A stretch of DNA of 27,351 nt. It comes from Lachnospiraceae bacterium. GTDB taxonomy: Bacteria; Bacillota_A; Clostridia; Lachnospirales; Lachnospiraceae. Below are positions 22,691 to 27,351 of this stretch, in pieces (the first letter of the stretch is position 1; each line of letters starts with the position of its first letter). A program made the translations under genes and the position numbers. The stretch covers positions 1-27,351 of the forward strand of contig SFGN01000034.1 in NCBI GenBank assembly GCA_004556565.1. Reading direction: 5' to 3'. The notes below the pieces were generated by a model, which saw only the letters and a program-made list of their open reading frames with translations, was not told where the DNA came from and searched no databases.

Positions 22691-24919
22691 CTAAAAAATC
22701 TGCATCGGATTAAAATCAAATTGTATCCGCATACAGCCAAAACCGGAATTCATCTCAATATATTGTTCCATCCGGTTTTTCATTCTTATCAGTGTATCAT
22801 ATTTTTCCGCTTTCAGATAGAGTACTTTTCGATAAATATCATTTACTTTCCCGATTCCCGGACTTGCAGGGCCGATTACACTGACCGGCGCTTTTCCTTT
22901 TACCCGGGCTGCATATTCTTTCAAGAAATGGCATCCTTTTTCAAGATGCTCTTCATTCTCACAACTCACCAGCACCGCAAGAAGATGTGCGGCAGGCGGA
23001 TATCCCATCATCTCCCGGTAGCGGATTTCTTCCCGGTAAAATGCTTCGTAGTCCTGTGCTGCCGCCGCTGTCACAGCGTAATGCTTCGGGCTGTAGGTCT
23101 GAATGACTGCCTCGCCTTTTTTCATCCCCCGGCCGGCTCTGCCCGCCGCCTGAGCCAGAAGCTGGAATGTACGCTCACCGGCACGATAGTCATCGGAATA
23201 CAGCGACATGTCCGCCGCCAGCACTCCCACCAATGTGACATTTGGGAAATCATGTCCTTTCACGATCATCTGAGTCCCCACAAGAATATCTGCTTCCTCG
23301 TTGGCAAATGCGGATAAAATTTTTTCATGTCCGTCCTTTTCCCGTGTCGTGTCCATATCCATCCGAAGCACCCTCGCTTCCGGAAATGTCTTCTTCACCA
23401 GTTCTTCAACCTGCTGGGTTCCCGCACGGAACTCTCCCACATGAACCGAACCGCACTCCGGACAGAGTGCCGGACGAGGTTCTTCATGACCGCAGTAATG
23501 ACAGACAAGCCTGCCGCCCTGATGATAGGACAGCGACACATCACAGTGCGGGCATTTGATCACATGCCCACACTCTCTGCAGGAAATAAAGCCCGCATAT
23601 CCCCGGCGGTTCAGAAACAGCATACTCTGTTCTTTCCGATCCAGCCTGTCCTGAATCATCGCCGCAAGCTTCCGACTCAGGATAGAACGATTTCCTGTTT
23701 TCATCTCTTCTCTTAAATCCACCGTATAAACACGTGCCATCTCCTGCTGCCGGGAACGGGTCTTAAGTTCCAGCAGGCAGTATTCCCCGTTTCTCGCCCG
23801 GTACATAGCTTCCATCGAAGGGGTTGCAGAACCGAGCACTACGCTTGCCCCTTCCATCCCGGCCCTTGCAATGGCAGTTTCCCGTGCATGAAACCGGGGA
23901 ACCTGCTCACTTTTATATGTGTTTTCATGTTCTTCGTCAATCACGATCAGCCCCAGATTCGGAAAAGGCGTAAATAATGCCGACCTGGGTCCGATCATCA
24001 CATCCACTTCTCCTGCTTTTGCCCGCATCATCTGGTCATAACGCTCACCTGCCGACAGGCGGGAATGCATGATTGATACCCTGTTGCCAAAGCACCGGCA
24101 AAACCTCATGACCGTCTGAAAAGTAAGCGCGATTTCCGGTATCAGGACAATTGCCTGCCGCCCCATCGCTGCAACTCTGCGTATCATTTCAATATAGACT
24201 TCCGTCTTTCCGCTTCCCGTCACGCCATGCAGCAGATATGTCCCATAATTTTCTTCCTGATAGTCTTTCCAGAACCGTGCAACTGCATTCTCCTGTTCTT
24301 CTGTGAAATGAATTTCCGATGGTGTCAATTCCCTTTTTTTCACAGGATTGCGGAATACCTGCTCCGATTCCAGCACCGCGACATTCTGCTCTTCCAGCGA
24401 AGACACCACTGCGCGGGTAATGTTCAGTTTCTTAGTTACCAGTTCATAGTCAAGGACCGGCTCATCAAGAAGTGCCGCAAGAAGCCTCGCCCTTGCCTTC
24501 TGATTCTTATGCAGATATTCCTCCAGCTTTTTCTTTCCGGCCTCTTCATCCAGAATAAGGCGGACTCGCCTTTTCACCTTTGCTTTTTCCTTCTGTTTAA
24601 TCGGAAGCACAGTTTTCAATGCCTGAATCATCGTGCCGCCGTAATGCTCCTTCATCCAGGCTGCCAGAGCAACCATACGCCCCTCGATGGCAACACTGTT
24701 TTTAGCGACAGACTCTATCTCCTTCACCTTCGACAGATCATAATCGCAGGTTTTAGAAAATCCGACAATATATCCCTTTGTCAGGCGGCTGCCCTTGCCG
24801 AAAGGAACATTTACTTCCATCCCAATACAAAGTTCCCCTTCCAGACGGGAGGGGACTCTGTATTGAAATATTCTATCCAGTTTTTCATGTGTAATATCAA
24901 TGATGATATTCGCGAACAT
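22691..24919 (-). CDS. priA: Primosomal replication-restart helicase
   Basis: A 742-residue 3'-5' DNA helicase that reloads the replisome at stalled forks. It has an N-terminal DNA-binding region (1-105), Walker A GVTGSGKTEVY, DEEH box, GSATPSMEAM, and a zinc module of paired cysteines (CRECG, CPHCD, CHYCG, CPECG) inserted in the helicase core. The GTQMIVKGHDFPNV and AQAAGRAGRG motifs follow. Length and order are normal. It starts 5 bp after murE. It is an essential-type housekeeping gene with no sign of disruption. Confidence 0.96.
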   Translation of the reverse strand: MFANIIIDITHEKLDRIFQYRVPSRLEGELCIGMEVNVPFGKGSRLTKGYIVGFSKTCDYDLSKVKEIESVAKNSVAIEGRMVALAAWMKEHYGGTMIQALKTVLPIKQKEKAKVKRRVRLILDEEAGKKKLEEYLHKNQKARARLLAALLDEPVLDYELVTKKLNITRAVVSSLEEQNVAVLESEQVFRNPVKKRELTPSEIHFTEEQENAVARFWKDYQEENYGTYLLHGVTGSGKTEVYIEMIRRVAAMGRQAIVLIPEIALTFQTVMRFCRCFGNRVSIMHSRLSAGERYDQMMRAKAGEVDVMIGPRSALFTPFPNLGLIVIDEEHENTYKSEQVPRFHARETAIARAGMEGASVVLGSATPSMEAMYRARNGEYCLLELKTRSRQQEMARVYTVDLREEMKTGNRSILSRKLAAMIQDRLDRKEQSMLFLNRRGYAGFISCRECGHVIKCPHCDVSLSYHQGGRLVCHYCGHEEPRPALCPECGSVHVGEFRAGTQQVEELVKKTFPEARVLRMDMDTTREKDGHEKILSAFANEEADILVGTQMIVKGHDFPNVTLVGVLAADMSLYSDDYRAGERTFQLLAQAAGRAGRGMKKGEAVIQTYSPKHYAVTAAAAQDYEAFYREEIRYREMMGYPPAAHLLAVLVSCENEEHLEKGCHFLKEYAARVKGKAPVSVIGPASPGIGKVNDIYRKVLYLKAEKYDTLIRMKNRMEQYIEMNSGFGCMRIQFDFNPMQIF

Positions 24920-24924
24920 ACTTT

Positions 24925-26394
24925 TTATTCACCTGCTTTTAATTCTTCCAGTACTTCCCGGATCAGCACACGCTCATCCATCGGGTATTTCACGCCTTTG
25001 ATCTCCTGATAATCCTCATGGCCTTTTCCCGCCAGTACAATGACATCACCCGGCTGCCCGTGCCCGATCGCATATTTGATTGCTTCTTTCCTGTCGCAGA
25101 TTTCCACGTACTTTCCTGATGTTTTTGCAATCCCTGTCTTGATATCATCGATGATTGCCTGGGGCTCTTCAAAACGAGGATTGTCAGATGTAATGATCGT
25201 CAGATCTGCCAGACGTCCCGAAACCTCTCCCATCTCATATCTGCGGTCTTTGGAGCGGTTGCCCCCGCATCCGAACAGACACACCAGCCGCGCCGGGTTA
25301 TACTCCTTCAGTGTAGTCAGGAGGCTTTCCAGGCTCATGGCATTATGTGCATAGTCAATCATAAGGGTGAATTCATCGGACACTTTAATCATCTCGATAC
25401 GCCCTTTTACCTTCGCGACCTTAAGTGCTTTTTTAATATTGTCAACAGGCACGCCAAAATGCCTGCATACCGCAATCGCCGTCAATGAGTTATAAACACT
25501 GAATTTCCCCGGAATGTCGATTTCGACGTCAAAATCCATCAGTCCCGTGACATGATAAGCGACACCAAGATAGCCCGGCTTTGAAACCAGATGCGTATTT
25601 ACCGCACGTAAATCTGCCTTCTCCGAAAGTCCGAATGTCTCCACCTTGCAGGCAGCCCCGGCAAAAACATCAGCATAATACGGATCGTCCACATTTGCAA
25701 TTCCCAATCTGCACTGTTTGAACAACAATCCTTTACAATGCTTATAATCTTCAAAATCTTTATGTTCATTCGGTCCGATATGGTCTTTTCCGAGATTTGT
25801 GAAAATACCGATTTCAAACGGAATTCCCGCAGTCCGGTGAAGCATCAGCCCCTGGGAGGACACTTCCATGACAACACTGTCACACCCTGCTTCAACCATC
25901 TCCGCAAAATACTTCTGAATCGTATAGGACTCCGGCGTCGTATTCGCCGCCGGTATTTTTTTATCGCCGATAATCGCTTCGATCGTACCGATCAGGCCTA
26001 CTTTATGGCCCACATCCTCCAGAATCGATCGGATCATATAAGTAGTCGTAGTTTTCCCTTTTGTACCTGTGATTCCGATCACTTTGAGCTTCTCCGCCGG
26101 ATAATCAAAATATGCCGCTGACATCAATGCCAGCGCATAACGGGTATCCGGAACACGGATGACCGTCATATTTTCATGTGCTTCCACATCCTTTTCCACA
26201 ATGACCGCCACCGCTCCTTTTGCCGCAACATCCTCAATAAATTTATGTCCGTCCACAACAGCACCGCTGATGCAGACAAACACAGAGCCCTGCTCCACCT
26301 TGCGAGAGTCGTTAATTAAAGTTGTAACTTCAATCCGGTCGCTCCCCTGAACCACCTCATAATCTAATCGTTCCAGTAATTTACTTAAAACCAT
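24925..26394 (-). CDS. murE: UDP-MurNAc-tripeptide synthetase, meso-DAP type
   Basis: A 489-residue Mur ligase that adds the third amino acid to the peptidoglycan stem peptide in the cytosol. It has an N-terminal UDP-binding domain, P-loop GITGTKGKTTTTY (about residue 107), HNAMSLESLL, CGGNRSKDRRYEMG, and the substrate-specifying DNPR motif (ITSDNPRFEEP), which indicates meso-diaminopimelate rather than lysine. ATG 26394 follows GGAGG by 8 nt; a GTG one codon earlier is also possible. It is the first gene of the leftward operon. Confidence 0.94.
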   Translation of the reverse strand: MVLSKLLERLDYEVVQGSDRIEVTTLINDSRKVEQGSVFVCISGAVVDGHKFIEDVAAKGAVAVIVEKDVEAHENMTVIRVPDTRYALALMSAAYFDYPAEKLKVIGITGTKGKTTTTYMIRSILEDVGHKVGLIGTIEAIIGDKKIPAANTTPESYTIQKYFAEMVEAGCDSVVMEVSSQGLMLHRTAGIPFEIGIFTNLGKDHIGPNEHKDFEDYKHCKGLLFKQCRLGIANVDDPYYADVFAGAACKVETFGLSEKADLRAVNTHLVSKPGYLGVAYHVTGLMDFDVEIDIPGKFSVYNSLTAIAVCRHFGVPVDNIKKALKVAKVKGRIEMIKVSDEFTLMIDYAHNAMSLESLLTTLKEYNPARLVCLFGCGGNRSKDRRYEMGEVSGRLADLTIITSDNPRFEEPQAIIDDIKTGIAKTSGKYVEICDRKEAIKYAIGHGQPGDVIVLAGKGHEDYQEIKGVKYPMDERVLIREVLEELKAGE

Positions 26395-26552
26395 CACATT
26401 TCCCTCCCCGGATACCAGTTTCTATGCATCATCTTATCATAATGCATTTTATTTATCTACTTCTTTTCACAAAATAGGCCCTGTTTCTTCTCTCACATTA
26501 TGCTTCCCCTTCGGGACGGGGTATTCTGCATCCTTATTTCTTCTTAATAAAA
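26395..26552. other. Upstream region of the murE operon
   Basis: An AT-rich gap that should hold the operon promoter. On the minus strand TTGTGA and TAAAAT occur but are only 15 bp apart, so I do not claim them as a promoter. CCCC-TTCGGGAC-GGGG near 26503-26520 is a short GC-rich hairpin without a T-run. Confidence 0.3.
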
Positions 26553-26683
26553 CTAGTATGATGCACCCTAAATAACGTACTGTTTCGCTGAGAATGCTTT
26601 TTCGAGAGTGCAGTTGTAAAAACGCAGGCGTAGCGGGCTACGCTGAGGCTTTTACAACTGTGCTATCGGGAAAATCATACTAG
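26553..26683. mobile_element. 131-bp MITE-like palindromic element
   Basis: The ends are exact inverted repeats (CTAGTATGAT at 26553-26562, ATCATACTAG at 26674-26683), with CCC six bases apart continuing the similarity. Inside is a nested palindrome: CAGTTGTAAAA (26611-26621) with TTTTACAACTG (26650-26660), and GCGTAGC-GG-GCTACGC at its centre. It encodes no protein of its own and supplies the last codons of the truncated dinB. The structure is that of a miniature inverted-repeat element or a REP-like hairpin. Confidence 0.6.
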
Positions 26684-27256
26684 CCTTCATCACCGCATCC
26701 TTCCCGTATTTTTTCCGTATTGCTTCAACAGCGGCATTGAGCTTACGGTGCTTTTCGTCCGGTTCCGGAGGCACCTCCATGTCAAACAGGGATAACTGCT
26801 CCGGCTCCGATGCGGCGCAAAGCTTTGCGGTCCGGATGCCGAGAAGCCTGACCGGCTCTCCGTTCCATGATTCTTTAAAGAGCCTGCACGCCGTCTCAAA
26901 CAGGACTTTGTCTTCATCCGTCGGTTTTGGAAGCTGCATCTGGTGAGACATAGACTGAAAATCATAATATTTGATTTCCATGCTCACCATGCCAGCTTTC
27001 TGCCCGGCTTTGCGAAGCCTTCTTCCCACGCTTTCTGAAAGCCATGAAAATACCTTTTCCGCCTCTTCATATGTCCTCACATCCTCGGAAAGTGTGGTGG
27101 AATTTCCGATTCCTTTTGCTTCCGCCTGTTCTGCCTGGACTTCCGAATCATCGATACCGTTTGCAAATTTCCAGAGCATTTTCCCGTGACTTTTCATATG
27201 GAGGGCTATCAGCTCCGGATCAGCTTTTGCCAGATCTCCGATTGTATAAATCTCTA
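26652..27256 (-). pseudogene. dinB: DNA polymerase IV, C-terminal fragment
   Basis: Minus-strand reading is open from about 27256 and encodes the C-terminal half of a Y-family translesion polymerase: the helix-hairpin part (YTIGDLAKADPELIALHM, KSHGKMLWKFANGID), the little-finger domain (GNSTTLSEDV onward) and a beta-clamp-binding motif QLSLFD. The catalytic palm and fingers that should precede it are missing; the frame meets a stop in the inverted-repeat DNA beyond 27254. An internal ATG (27197) exists but would give no polymerase activity. The 3' end runs into the MITE-like element, which contributes MIFPIAQL. The gene has thus lost its front and had its tail altered. Confidence 0.85.
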
Positions 27257-27351
27257 GTATAACTCACGAAAAATAAGAGTATGTTTGGACGCCTATTTTT
27301 CGTGGGTGAAGAAACCTGTCAGCCTTACTTGGTTTTCTTCTTTCGGGTAAT
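27254..27351. mobile_element. Start of an unidentified inverted-repeat element that truncates dinB
   Basis: At the break in dinB the sequence reads CTAGTATAACTCACG and contains the perfect 11-bp inverted repeat CACGAAAAATA/TATTTTTCGTG (27264-27274 and 27293-27303). The first seven bases (CTAGTAT) equal the ends of the MITE at 26553-26683. It runs off the window, so its type cannot be told. Confidence 0.45.

Overview
The window looks like chromosome from an anaerobic, low-to-mid GC Bacillota, most likely a gut Lachnospiraceae-type clostridium. The reasons are the clostridial order of the housekeeping operon, a meso-diaminopimelate-type MurE, a PASTA kinase/PP2C pair, an S-layer-anchored glycosidase, and mobile elements of the TnpX/TnpW/MobV kind. 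The species cannot be fixed by eye.

Bases 1-9.5 kb are accessory DNA. A conjugative-element-type ssb, a small lipoprotein gene and a two-gene xre/membrane-protein operon are followed by a mobilizable transposon of about 6.67 kb (2048-8713) that has cut the xre gene in two. Joining the two xre pieces at a shared GGA rebuilds a sensible 72-residue regulator, so the transposon ends are known almost to the base. The transposon carries a large serine recombinase, TnpW, a MobV relaxase, an XRE regulator and, near its right end, a MobV-type oriT. A pair of imperfect 37-bp direct repeats (1392-1428 and 9485-9521) brackets the whole nest and may be the trace of an older outer element.

The unusual part is the transposon cargo: a type II-like cas1-cas2 pair with no cas9, no csn2 and no visible tracrRNA. 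It is followed by a short leader and two identical 36-bp CRISPR-type repeats. The space between the repeats is not a 30-bp spacer but 922 bp of what looks like ordinary host chromosome: a flavin-binding oxidase-family gene, a terminator, tRNA-Lys, tRNA-Gln and a tRNA-His whose 5' acceptor strand is cut off exactly where the repeat begins. Read literally, this is a transposon-borne CRISPR adaptation module holding one kilobase-size 'spacer', an arrangement that recalls integron gene capture. Repeat-mediated recombination or an assembly error must be excluded first.

From 9.6 to 26.4 kb the window is stable chromosome on the minus strand. The genes run murE, priA, def, fmt, yugP-type peptidase, rsmB, rlmN, PP2C phosphatase, prkC-type kinase, rsgA, rpe, thiN, then a large secreted SLH-domain glycosidase. 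The genes overlap or lie a few bases apart and link wall synthesis, replication restart, translation start and maturation, ribosome assembly and Ser/Thr signalling. The right edge holds a 131-bp MITE-like palindrome, a 5'-truncated DNA polymerase IV gene and the start of another inverted-repeat element that runs off the window.
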